DNA of 64,000 nt from Terfezia claveryi (lineage: Eukaryota > Ascomycota > Pezizomycetes > Pezizales > Pezizaceae): contig WHUX01000011.1 in the NCBI GenBank assembly GCA_015179025.1, positions 1 to 64,000 of the forward strand, written 5' to 3'. Numbering within the stretch: the first letter of the stretch is position 1; each line of letters begins with the position of its first letter. A model generated the notes under the pieces. That model worked only from the letters and a program-made list of their open reading frames with translations. It was not told the origin of the DNA and made no database searches. This document shows, piece after piece, positions 1 to 12,591 of this stretch. The position numbers were made by a program, and so were the translations under genes.

Positions 1-45
1 GTGGTTTCCTAGTTAGGCAACGACCTAACATTAATACTACTAAGG

Positions 46-291
46 TGTTATAGGATGTACCGTCCAGATCTGATTATTTGTTATCAGATCTAAGCTTCTA
101 TATAACCACTGCTTTTATATAGTTGATACAATAAGACCCAAGTGGTGTTCTAAGTCTTATATAGCTTTACTCTTATCGAGTCCGCAATACACTCAAGTTG
201 TTACTGCATTTATACTTGCACTTATTACCAAATAACCCCTTGTTACCTTTCCGCCGACTTGTATATCCGTAGTTACAACCCACCTGTAACA
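46..291 (-). repeat. Copia-like LTR (candidate)
   Basis: The 246-bp segment begins TGTTATAGG and ends CCTGTAACA, a 9-bp near-perfect inverted terminal pair of the TG...CA form typical of LTRs. Read on the minus strand it contains a TATA-like TATATAAAAG about two thirds of the way along, as expected for a U3/R junction. The flanking five bases (TAAGG and ATAGT) do not match, so it is not a clean solo LTR with a target-site duplication. It may be one end of an element running off the window or a rearranged copy. The family assignment is inference. Confidence 0.5.
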
Positions 292-826
292 ATAGTACTA
301 TATTATAAAAATTATTATTAAAGAGATAGAGCTTATAATGAGTTGATAAACCTTAAGAAAACTAGCTCTATTCTCAATTACCTGACAGAATTTAATAGAC
401 CCAACAATTATACAAAGGTTTTGAATATTTATGTTATTAAGATTATTATCTTCCATCTTGCTTACTATTTCCAAGTATTTATAGCCTACTATAAAAGCCT
501 CTACACTAATCCAACTACCTGGAAGTAGAAACTTATTAAGATAGATATTATCTAGCAAGAGTTTCCAAACTAGAACTGCAATATCTTAAAAGACTAATAT
601 ACCTTTAAAAGGATACTTCTAGAGAACAAATCCAGTATCTAGGAAGAACAACAATCTTTTCTATATGAAAAATAAATTAAAACATCTACATTCTCCCTAA
701 TATCTATAATAAGAGGTTGAAAGAGAAATAATGTCTAGATTATAGGAGAATTTATTATAAGACTTAAGACTGTACTTATAGAAGATAAGCTACTGATTGT
801 CACAACCACCTCTCCTTAGCCTTTCT
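292..826. other. AT-rich relic sequence, no intact gene
   Basis: This stretch is very AT-rich with stops in all long frames. One minus-strand frame (298-558) reads like a fragment of a retroelement protein but has no diagnostic motif. The composition fits an old repeat altered by C-to-T mutation of the RIP type, which is inference from composition only. Confidence 0.35.
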
Positions 827-1876
827 GAGAGTTGGATGGATTTCTGTCCGACTCTCATTATTTGTTACGACTGAGATTATGCAGACCGGGCCGGTATCAC
901 TCGATAGTGGGTGGCCTGAAGTCAACCCCACTTTCCTATATATATGCCCACTTCTTATATCTAGTTATTGCTCTCTCTAAGACTCCAGCGAAGTTTTGTA
1001 TCGCTGGGTTACTTTGAATGAAGCTACTATTCTTCGCACTGTGCACCCAGTTAGGCTCGAGCAAGTGATTTTATCCCTATATATCGATATTCCGATAGAC
1101 TTTACTAGCTCGTCCCTAACATCACTTCGCTGGACTAAAGGGACCGGTGATTCTGGCTCTAATCACCCCTCCCTCACTGTCGGACAGTACGAATATGCTT
1201 AAAGAATGTCGTGCTAATATGAGCGACGTCAGAAATAATTATTTACCCTCCTATTTGCTTATTAGCTTGTTCTAACCGACATACTAATCCTATATTGAGA
1301 TCTCCAATCTGCTAAGTCTTAGATGTCGAATGACATACTCATGCTCAAACACCCCTGAAAGAGCCTATAAGGCCCCGAATGAGCTCAAAGCTCAAAAGCC
1401 CCGTCCGAGCTCGAAGCTCAGAGACCTCACACGAGCTCGCAAACTCAGAGACCCCGATCGAGCTCTTAAGCTCAAAGACCCCCGCCTTGAGTAAAGGATC
1501 AAGCTAGCACTGCGAGTGCTAAAGACTCAAACGAGCGTAATGAGCGCACACAAATGACCAAGACCCCTCCCTTGCACTGGCAAGTCGGGTTGGATAGCTG
1601 GGAAGGCATGCATTGAACCTTTTCCTGTGTCACTGGCTTTTTCCAACAGGGTTTTGTAGCGAGGAGGTTTTTAATGGCAATGGCATATGGAATACCCCCC
1701 CCTATCAAGATTATCCCAGATCTGCGGATTCCTCAAATGCCTAGATCTGCGGATCTATATATGATACACCTCATGTTTGAGATACCCTAAATCATTTGAT
1801 CCACATATAATAGAAAGCGGATCGATGGCAAGTCGCCAGAGAAGTGAAGCCACCTAATCTGATATTTAAGTACTAG
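827..1876. other. Intergenic/repeat-derived sequence
   Basis: No gene is supported. An inverted repeat lies at about 828-856 (GAGAGTTGG and CCGACTCTC, roughly ten bases between the arms). AGATCTGCGGAT occurs twice near 1718-1755. The segment leads directly into the integrase frame, so it may be degraded internal retroelement sequence or an unrelated insertion. Confidence 0.4.
1377..1486. repeat. Imperfect tandem repeat, 26-30 bp unit, four copies
   Basis: Four consecutive units start with CGAGCTC or a variant (CGAATGAGCTC) and continue with an A/G/CTC-rich segment ending in a C run (AGAGACC, AAAGACC). Units are about 30, 26, 27 and 28 bp. No coding frame runs through them. Confidence 0.7.
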
Positions 1877-1877
1877 C

Positions 1878-3041
1878 ATGATGCCACTATGTTTGAGAGA
1901 ATACTCCGTTCTTCCGAGCTACCTTACGGCAAAAATTATCGAACGCCATATAGCAGCTTGCCGGCAATGCCAGAAATTCTCTAAACCAAATCCGCTAGCG
2001 ACGCCAGGATATGGTATTTCACCTACAGATATCTTCTCTCACTGGTCGATTGACTTTGCTGGGCCGTTCCCAGAAGATGTGGCTACTGGCGCAAGGTTTG
2101 CAATATTGGCAGTAGATTGGTTGACTAGATGGGCTGAAGGTGCTGCAACAAAGGATGCGTCCCCGGAGACTGCAGCCGAGTTCATCTACAACAACATAGT
2201 TACCAGATATGGGTGCCCTATTTCACTACAGTCGGACCATGGCACGCATTTCGTTAATCCAATCATTAAGGCACTCTGCAAGCTCCTACGCATTAAGCAT
2301 CACCTTTCAACTCCCTATTATCCTCAGTCCAATGGGAAAATCGAGCGGGTGGTTGGTACAATCAAAACAATGCTCAAACGAGCTATGCAGGAGGCGGTTG
2401 AGGTTGAACAGGCAGTTGATGATAGAGGCGGAGATGACAATATAATGGGCATTGGGATAGCTATTGATGCAGAGGTGATTGCGAAAATCCAAGATGGTGA
2501 ACGACAGGCAGAGACAGTGGACGAAACAGATGATACAACAGAGGCTAAGAAGGCATACTGGGCCCCGCTCCTTCAGTCGGTATTATGGGCCTACCGCAGT
2601 ACTCCTCATACGGTTACCGGAGTGTCTCCAGCCATGCTTACGTTGGGCACAGAGCTTCGCATGCCGATCGACCTCACTATTGCTCCAATTCCTGAGACTG
2701 ACGAAGACCACATGGCTTTGGTCACTAAACGTCTGCAACACCTATATGATGCGATCCCATGCCTTCGAGAGGTTAAAGAAGCTAAAGGTCCTAAGGCTCA
2801 TGTGCAGTACCAGCTGGGCGATAAAGTCTGGAAGCGGGAATCTAAGTACGATACGAAGGGATTTACACCGGTGTTTGCCCCTCGTTGGACAGGTCCTTTC
2901 GTCATCCATGCAGTTTGGGATAAGAACGCCTATAAGTTGCGTACGGATCCATTGATCACGGGAAAGAAGGTTGGATATCTCAAGAATGCTATAAACGGAT
3001 ACAGGCTTAAGCCTTACGTTGAAGGAGAGTTGGTTGCTTGA
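1878..3041 (+). CDS. Ty3/Gypsy integrase reading frame (5'-truncated retrotransposon)
   Basis: The frame encodes 387 residues of retroviral-type integrase. Near the N-terminus ERHIAACRQCQ is the second half of the HHCC zinc site; the first histidine is not visible, so the frame looks 5'-truncated. The catalytic core follows: SIDFAGPF carries the first Asp, LQSDHGTHF the second and PYYPQSNGKIER the Glu (DD35E). After the core come the HTVTGVSPAMLTLG segment common in Gypsy integrases and a C-terminal GDKVWKRE region with a WTGPFVI-type chromodomain-proximal motif. An acidic insert of about 55 residues follows the catalytic Glu helix. No gag, protease or reverse transcriptase is present upstream. 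The frame is uninterrupted, so the copy is fairly young or conserved. A polypurine tract and LTR-like start lie 190 bp downstream. Confidence 0.85.
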   Translation: MMPLCLREYSVLPSYLTAKIIERHIAACRQCQKFSKPNPLATPGYGISPTDIFSHWSIDFAGPFPEDVATGARFAILAVDWLTRWAEGAATKDASPETAAEFIYNNIVTRYGCPISLQSDHGTHFVNPIIKALCKLLRIKHHLSTPYYPQSNGKIERVVGTIKTMLKRAMQEAVEVEQAVDDRGGDDNIMGIGIAIDAEVIAKIQDGERQAETVDETDDTTEAKKAYWAPLLQSVLWAYRSTPHTVTGVSPAMLTLGTELRMPIDLTIAPIPETDEDHMALVTKRLQHLYDAIPCLREVKEAKGPKAHVQYQLGDKVWKRESKYDTKGFTPVFAPRWTGPFVIHAVWDKNAYKLRTDPLITGKKVGYLKNAINGYRLKPYVEGELVA

Positions 3042-3235
3042 TGTTGACGGGGCATTTACATTGATCTATATATTTTGTTTTCTCTCTCGCGGCTAGGCAT
3101 GGGATAGATTGGCAAGGCGGGATTACTGGGTTTTCTCTGCCGGCAGTCTGGCTAGTTGGGATAATGCTTGTTAGTTGGGCAGTTCTATTGTTGTCGGTTG
3201 TTTTTCTTGTTTTTGAGGCCGTCCTCGCCTTTTTC

Positions 3236-3360
3236 AGGGGGGATGTGTGGTCTTATCTCTACGATCTTATGAGGTCATGTGCTAGCTAGCTTAGTAATAG
3301 GTCCTCTTGGACGATATAGTTGGTAGTAGAATAGATACACCTCTACCACATCACACTGTT
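3236..3360 (+). repeat. Polypurine tract and start of probable 3' LTR
   Basis: AGGGGGGA at 3236-3243 is followed by TGTGTGGTC. A G-rich polypurine tract immediately before a TG dinucleotide is the usual boundary of a Ty3/Gypsy 3' LTR. It sits in the correct orientation, about 195 bp after the integrase stop. The right LTR end is not resolved, as no second copy is in the window; the end coordinate given is nominal. Confidence 0.5.
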
Positions 3361-3464
3361 CACTCTGAGTGGGTTGGTGGACTCAGGGGTGGTTACCCTG
3401 AGTGGAGACGCGGTGCCCTAATCGCAGGCCAACGTACACACCTGCATATTGAGCACAAGAGGGT

Positions 3465-3482
3465 GTTGTGCCAACCAGACTA
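3465..3482. repeat. Orphan TIR end of short inverted-repeat element
   Basis: GTTGTGCCAACCAGACTA matches the right end of the paired elements at 5723-5785 and 40968-41044. No matching left end was found nearby. Confidence 0.5.
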
Positions 3483-3779
3483 CGCAGTGAGGTGATTTTT
3501 CCCTGCGCCGACGGCCGAGTTTTGCCCAACACTCCAACTCGGCGAGTCGGCTATATGCTGCCTGGATTACTTGGGCCAGCGCCGAGTAGCCGACGACTAC
3601 TCGCCAAGCCTTAGTGTTATTATTGATTTAGTACTAGTGCCGGTGCCTGACTCGAGGTCTCGGCGGCACTTCTGCAGGATACATTAGTCCTGCATTAGGC
3701 CCTCTTGGCCAACTGACGCTATACCCTGGAGGAAAATTACCCCTGTGGTTCCATTTCGCCCACGTTTTTAACATTTACA

Positions 3780-4645
3780 CAGCGGTCAAGGAGTTTCCAA
3801 ACGGTGAGTTTTTGTGATTTCTCAAGTATAGAGTGCGAGCTAATTAGTCGAGTCAGAAAGATAGTGCTCAAGTTATCATTCAAGCTGGACGAGGTGTTTT
3901 TCCGAAGTTTCATCGTGGAGGTCGAGGCTTTCATAACTGGCAAATGGTATACCAAAGGACGAAATGGATTACTTTGTATACGGAGATTACCATTCCAGAG
4001 GCAGAGAAGAGATTAGGTATTCGACTCGATGAAATTAAGGCGTTTGCGGTTGATAGGGTTCAGGCAGAGCATAGACCTGAAGTGCTACGAAGGAGACGGT
4101 TTATGAGTGGATAGTGCGATATCTCGAAATTAAAGGATTTCCGACAGAAGCGAGTGCCAGTTTCAACGAGTGACTTGGTTTAGAGCGTCATCGGTCCAAC
4201 ACTGTCAGATTATATGCGTAAAACGGGAAGAAGGATACGTTTGGAGAGGGAAAAAGAGATTGTTTCGATAGACAGTGAAACAGGAGGGATAGAAGAATTT
4301 GTGGTAATGGACTGGATTTCGGTGAGGAGGAAAAGTCTGTGTTAGATATCGAAGGGAAGAGAAGTTCTCTTGGAGAAGCGTTGAAGCAGTGTTTGCTTGC
4401 AATGAAGGATGCAGAGACAACAGCGGTGAAGGCAAAGTCTAGGTACGGATTCGTTACAACAGGAGGTTATTGGCGAATGCTTAGCTACGATGGGCCCGAG
4501 TTTGTGATGACAAACGAAGTTTACGGTTGTGTTTGATACGATGAGAGAGGAAAAAGAGGAGTGGATGAAGGAGAATTCGGTTGTGGTGGATTGCGTATCT
4601 CGCATTGAGTAATGGAGGTATCGTGAAGAAGGATTTGGTTGTTTA
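3780..4645 (+). pseudogene. Decayed member of a high-copy fungal gene family (function unknown)
   Basis: Pieces of one protein can be followed across several frames: RKIVLKLSFKLDEVF then AFITGKWYTKGRNGL (3850-3965), EKEIVSIDSETGGIEEFV (about 4245-4305), DIEGKRSSLGEALKQCLL then RYGFVTTGGYWRMLSYDG (4340-4500), and REEKEEWMKENSVVVDC then ALSNGGIVKKDLVV (4540-4645). I recognise this pattern from large lineage-expanded families in Pezizomycetes genomes, some attached to Crinkler-like N-termini; that attribution is from memory. The C-terminal block has a GKxxxLxEAxKQCLLAMKDA-type helix reminiscent of nuclease/kinase-associated modules, but I assign no activity. At least four frameshifts or stops separate the pieces, so the copy is not functional. 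The N-terminus is missing or unrecognisable. Confidence 0.6.
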
Positions 4646-5722
4646 AATAGTTGACGGGCTTTTGTAAGTGGTTTTTGCTTATGCAAGGTATTTTTCTATT
4701 CAAAACAAGAAGCAGCAGATCAACAGATGAGGGGTCAGTTCAAAGATCTGTTTGATGATGTTAAGATACCAACTCGGAAACAAGATTTGTTTGTATACGT
4801 TGGATACGGATACCGGAGATATTATGCCAGAGGAGATTCGTACTAGTCGTGCTCGAGTTACGGATACGGCTCCTGCCGATTGGTGGAACCCCGATGTTGT
4901 TACGCCGGAAGGTTATAGTCGTTTTCAGGGAGTTGTTGCTGAGGTAAAAGCAATGTGCGGTCAACTGTGAAGGTTGGTTATATGTTTTTTGATATGGTGT
5001 AATTATGCTAATTGAGGTGGAGGTGTAATTGGAGGGCATTGGGAATTCAAGCCAACTATCTACTATGATTCGGTAAAATACGTTCAAGGGGATAAGCTCA
5101 CGAATAGGAGGAATCGCTCGGAAGAGGAATATTTTGTGAAGGAAGAGTGGTATTGTGGAGATGGATATGGTAGTCTGGGGACTGGGAATTTCTGTTTTAC
5201 GATCGGATAAGGACAGCGTCTAGGATTAGGACGTTTACCTATGGGCCGTCAGGCCTTTATGATTCCCAGGCAAACCTAGGCCCACTGGCCCACTACCCCA
5301 TAGGCGTTACTTGTTACCACCTCCCCCTCCTCCTTCTTTCAATAGATAACTTGACTCGTACCTCCGAAGAATCACTCTGATTGGCTAACCTACAACTTCC
5401 TATCTTAGTAACTATTATTCACATATATTGGGATTACCGTTGGCGAACATACATACATCTTGGCGATGACTTGAACCAACCACCCAAGGCACATTGGGAG
5501 TATCTTGTCTCCATAGCACTCCAAGCGGTATATATTGCCGTTCGATACTCCCTATGTCTGGTGCTACTAACGCTCAATTTTCACATATGAATTTATTAGT
5601 CGAACTTGTGACTTTTTTCGCCGGATGGACAACTGGGACTAGTCAGTATTGGTTAGGATCGGAGCAAGTTGGGGGTAGTGTATGTTCAGGAGTAATGATG
5701 GGCCGGGTTTTGCGTAGTCTGG

Positions 5723-5785
5723 TAGTCTGGTTGGCACAAGCCTCTCGTAGAGAGCATAAACTAGAGGGGTTGTGCAACCAGACTA
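5723..5785. mobile_element. 63-bp miniature inverted-repeat element (MITE), TA-flanked
   Basis: The left end TAGTCTGGTTGGCACAAG and the right end TTGTGCAACCAGACTA are near-perfect inverted complements; pairing extends inward through CCTCT/AGAGG. The terminal TA on each side is consistent with a TA target duplication as made by Tc1/mariner-type transposases. An extra TAGTCTGG lies directly left (5715-5722). The element has no coding capacity. Confidence 0.7.
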
Positions 5786-6208
5786 TCAACAACAATCCAA
5801 CCATATGTGATGGACCAAGTTGTGAGATGTTCACTAGGCAAATCCCTTGTTCTCATCCCTCTAAAATGGGATTGCATAATGCTGAACATAAACTATGAGG
5901 CCGTGAGGAATCACTAAAATTATTTCGCACCCCCCACCCTTGCCCCTGCCATTGTCCAATCCCATTGCCCAATCGGGGTTCGATCTGCCGTATTATCGAG
6001 AGGTATCATATGTTGGCTAGACACGCATAGTAGAGCGTCACCTATACTGACCGCTGTCGAATTGAAGAGCAGATTCCATACCTCGCCGGGGCTGTAAAAC
6101 TCCTCTTCTGGCGGACATGAGGGTAATAGGTAGTGTAGCCAGATCGGGGTACGGGTAGCGCGTGTGCCATGCATATACTGCATAAACTGCCACACAGGAC
6201 TTGGCCCG

Positions 6209-6229
6209 AGGGGTTGTGCAACCAGACTA
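6209..6229. repeat. Orphan TIR end
   Basis: AGGGGTTGTGCAACCAGACTA is identical to the right end of the 5723-5785 element, 444 bp further on. It may be the outer right end of a larger element whose left end is at 5723. Confidence 0.55.
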
Positions 6230-6803
6230 TTGATACAGTCCGCAGCTCGCTATAGCTACTATCACTTTTATAACTAGACTAGCCCATACTTCGGGGAGAA
6301 ATGACCTCCTAAGAAGTAGTCTCGATTCTCCTAAGTAGCTCCTATTTGTTCTGTTCTGAGAAAACGTCACACAAAATTTATTTACCCTGAATCCTGGGTA
6401 TCCAACATTATTAGATGAGAGTGTGGACCGCATACAGGAAGACAACTCTTGTCTGTTTTGATAGACTCCAACAAGGCGTAGAAGGCAAAAGCACCACTTT
6501 TTATTTCAAATTCTTCCCATTTCCTGTGCGCTATGAAATTTTTCCCAGCCTGAGCCGAACCCAACGAACCCGTAAAATCCATCCGCGATTGAACATCATA
6601 TCGTGACAAGCATAGCCAAAGACAAGAAAAAGAGTAAGACAGGATAAAAGGACACAGGAACCCCGAAAAGACGGACACAAAACAAATGTCTGCACATGAG
6701 CTAAAGGGGAAAAAATGACAACCTTATATAGGACGAATTCTGACATGAAACACCCAAAAGAAATCCAGAACTACATTCAACGCGCGCGCTAGCAAGACTG
6801 AAC

Positions 6804-9078
<2,275 letters not shown>

Positions 9079-10018
9079 GATTATGGATATTGTGTATGAA
9101 AGAAAAAAGAAAGAACTTTGGTTATGAAAATAATAGGAAGCAAACAAAAGTTAATTGGGGAAGAAAGGGTGGATGGAAAGGGATTTTAAGAGGGTTCTCG
9201 TTAGTAGGCTGAAGGTGGGGAAATAGTGAGCTCTGGGCTTTTTTCTGTGGGATGTTGGTGGGATAAGAAATTTCCTGCCAAGATTTCCTAGCAAAACCCA
9301 CAAGAATGCAAAAAATTCAACCTATGCGATTTCTTCAATCCTATCTGCTCACTATGGAGGATGCAGTACATTGTGTTAGCTAGCATAACACCTATGCAAG
9401 TATACTTACTATACGGGACACCAAGCAATCAAACAACTTGAAGGAAGCGTCTATGAGGATCTACCTATGAGATTTGGGTATAATGAGCGAGCGCGACCCA
9501 ATCGAAAGTGACCATTCGTATAGGAGGAGTTCAGGTACGGAATCAGCATATCAAAGGATATACCTGCAAAGAACAAATCCAAACAATGCTGCAGTTGAAG
9601 ATTACATCATTGGTCCAATAAAAGTAGATATAAGGACAGTTGGACATAATGGAACTTTTGCAGAGAGAAAGAGATATTGTATCTACTTTTTCATTTTCTA
9701 GCATTTAATGAAACTGAGACAAGTACCACAAATGCCTGGAAACCATTTCGGGCACAAGAATAATCCATATCCACTTATTATCTCATTAAACTATACAATA
9801 ATAACCCATACTAGAAACGGGCGTCGAAATCAACAACCATACATATAACAATACTTAATAAAACCAAAAAATTTCTCACTACAGAAAGACCCGCACCGGA
9901 ACACCTTGCCGGTCTATACTCAAGTGAAGTTCAAGCCCCAAGACACTGCCCACCACACAACAGCCGACTTAAAAACACCGACATTGCGAAGTTGTAGATG
10001 ATAAAGCATAATATCCTA
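9079..10018. other. Intergenic: SSB promoter and TOS1-like 3' flank
   Basis: The first 200 bp upstream of the SSB start are A-rich on the plus strand (a pyrimidine-rich leader for the gene), typical of a highly expressed fungal promoter. Nothing coding is supported in the rest; a 75-codon plus-strand frame at 9474-9701 has no features of a gene. Confidence 0.5.
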
Positions 10019-11542
10019 CTAATTGTAAGGCACGGAAAATATAGAGGACAAAATTCCGGCAACCAAGCCAGTGAAGTCGGCGATGGCAGCTTTACCAGAG
10101 AACTTCTTGGGGAATTTGAGGCTGTCGGGCAATTTGGTGATGGTGGCAGAGTTGTCATCGTTGAAGTAAACGGCGTATTTGACGGAACCGTTTACTGGCC
10201 TAGGGAAGTAGTTTGGGTCTCCTCCTCCTGCACCTTTCTTGGAGTGAAAGTGGCTCTTGCACATAGGAGTTGCGTCCTTCAAGACCTCGAAGAGATCGAG
10301 CTCCCCACATCCGGAAGACCAGCAGGAGCATGAACTTTGCCCCAACACATACTGAGAAGTCCTGGGAATCTTAGAGTTCAAGGCCCATATGGCAGGCATA
10401 TTGTCATTGAAGGAGAGCTCGGGATCATTGTTCGGGTTGGGAGTAACGTCATTAGGCATGGAGAACTCAAAGACGAAAATCTTCTTGCTACCAGTGAAAC
10501 CCTCTATTATTAGATTAGTAAAAAGAAATAAAAGGACACTGGTATAAACTAGCACTCACTAAACGCTGGAATTCCAGGCCTGTAGAACCCGCAACTGTCA
10601 TCGCACTCCTCATCAGAGAAGATGATGAACTCATCACGGCTCTTTATTGGCGCGTTCTGGAGAATCTGCGGACTCTTTGCACCAACCGTCGTATCGGAAG
10701 ACATATAAGAGATTGACGAGCCACATCTAGATAATCACAATTAGAACAGGTCGCCAAAGCTCAAAGTGTGAGAGACCTACTTGTCCCAAACACCAGATCC
10801 TTGACCACCACGGTGGTTCATAAAGACAAGACCCTCAATAGTTTTAGAAGCTGCATCGTAGTACGCTTTTCGCACCCAAGAGCCTCCGGGAAGAGTAACA
10901 TCGTCATCAGAATACTCAAAGGTTGGCTTGTCCTTGTCGGCACCCTTGTCTTCAACATCATCACCATCATCACCACCTTTGTTAGGAATGGGTGCAGGAG
11001 TTTCGTAAAGAGTATCGTGAAGCTCGGACGGGGTTTTGTTTGGCTTGGGGTACAGGGTGCTTCCAGAATGATCAACCACAATGGTTTTGGTAACAGTCTT
11101 AACTACTATGGCCCTCTTGTGGTGAGCGTGGTGGTGTCCCAAGTGCTTGTGAGCGTGGCTACGCTTCTGCTTAACAGGAGCTGGGTAGTAAACTGCAAAT
11201 TGATTCAACTTCAATGGTCCACGAAAATGCAATGAAAGCTGGAATTCACCAAATGTTAGCTATTATTATGCACCAATTCCTAAATGATATACATACCCCT
11301 TCATCAAAAGGGGACCCCGTGACTGGCTTGGGCGCATAGCTGCAAGTGCAGCTATCGAGGTCCATTCCAATAACGTCATTGTAAGATCCAGAGGATACAA
11401 TGTTGTCGTACTTGATCTGGTCGACAGGATTGCAGTATGAGATACTGTTGATTACAGGGCCAGAACAGCTGGTAGCAGCGGCCAGGCCAAAGCTGACGAG
11501 AGCAGCTGCGCTGCCGAGAATAACGCTCTTGACGGGGGCCAT
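10019..11542 (-). CDS. TOS1: TOS1-like secreted cell-wall protein / putative beta-glucan hydrolase
   Basis: Four exons (11542-11297, 11238-10781, 10726-10560, 10503-10019) give 451 residues, close to yeast Tos1 (455). Residues 1-23 form a signal peptide. The N-terminal region CSGPVINSISYCNPVDQIKYDNI is followed by LSLHFRGPLKLNQFAVYYP, both typical of the TOS1/YJL171C family. KQKR (105-108) and HHKR (121-124) are Kex2-type sites bracketing a very His-rich 16-residue segment. The acidic linker (about 160-195) precedes the C-terminal DUF2401-type domain with GSWVRKAYYDA, EFIIFSDEECD, MPAIWALNSKIPRT and CSCWSSGCGELDLFEVL, the last resembling laminarinase-fold glycosidases. The family is wall-associated and thought to act on beta-glucan; catalysis here is inferred. 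All introns are 54-58 bp with clear GT-AG ends. Confidence 0.88.
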
Positions 11543-12591
11543 GGTATCTGTCGTGCGGCCCGAAGGTTTATTATTGCTAAAATTGGGAAAAAGGGAATGT
11601 CACAATGCTTTTAAGGAGTGGTATAGGTATATCTGATCCCCCCTCGATGAAGTTCCTGCAGAAAAAGAATGACTTGGGGTAAGAGACTGTGGAGAGGTAA
11701 GGAATGAAGTGAGAAAGAAAAAAGGGAGGCCTTCAGGTGGATTATGAATGAAAAGAAGGGGAAATGAATGTACAGGGTATGGCGGAGATGGTTTGGCCAG
11801 GGGGAGTTTAGAACTGCAGGCTAAGCCAACTTAGAGAACTACACGGGCGCACCGTGTGTTGATACTTTCTGGCCCCCAAGAGCTTGACATAAGTGGTATA
11901 GAGGACGTTATACGCCATCTGGACGAAAGGCCAAAAGTAGGATAACCCTGAGTAGGATAACCCCCAGCCACATAGAGGTCAAAATGGTTATTTTACCACA
12001 GAACCCAAGGTGTGTATGCCGCAAATCTCCTTGAAACGAAGCTTTGCCTGATTACAGCATAGCATCATGCAAGGGACACACGTACAATCTCAGCCCATTG
12101 CCCAATGAAGGCCCTGGATATGATCACGTACTGGCCTTGCCACCAATCATACTCAGAGCCCTCATCTTGGAAGAATCTCGCTTCAGATCCACGATTGAAC
12201 CAATATCGGGTGGTAAGGGCATCGGTATCCCGAGGCCGAGGTACATTCAGTGAAAGAACCCTTGTAAATCGGTGGCACGGGGGTGATTGGGACTCGAGAT
12301 ACTGTGGACAAAAGTCAGCTAGATGATTTAGAGGATTAAAGCTCATTAAATGTACCAGGTCACTACTTTCCTTCTACTGTACCACCTCCCCTAGACACCT
12401 CTCCTTGTTCTGAATGGAATAGGTAGCCGTATTTCGTGGCGGCACACGCAATTGATCTCGTGCATACGCAATGCTCCTCGTGCCAAGACCTGCAAACAGC
12501 AAGCTCAATCTCGAAGCATGACTTCATGAATGAACTTATACCTACTCCAAATTGAAGTACGCCCAAAGCTTAGCCCCAGCCTGTCTGAATC
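11543..12591. other. Intergenic between divergent genes
   Basis: This is the shared upstream region of the TOS1-like gene (minus) and the coiled-coil gene (plus). A 93-codon minus-strand frame at 12065-12346 is open but has no recognisable domain. AGTAGGATAACCC occurs twice at 11937-11965. No other structure was seen. Confidence 0.4.

Larger units (their letters stand above)
4646..6803. other. Gene-poor accessory stretch
   Basis: No intact gene is supported. The segment holds further broken coding-like sequence directly after the pseudogene (to about 5230), two TIR-element copies or ends, and a 91-codon minus-strand open frame (5920-6195) without recognisable motifs. The last 400 bp are the 3' flank of the SSB gene. 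Confidence 0.5.
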
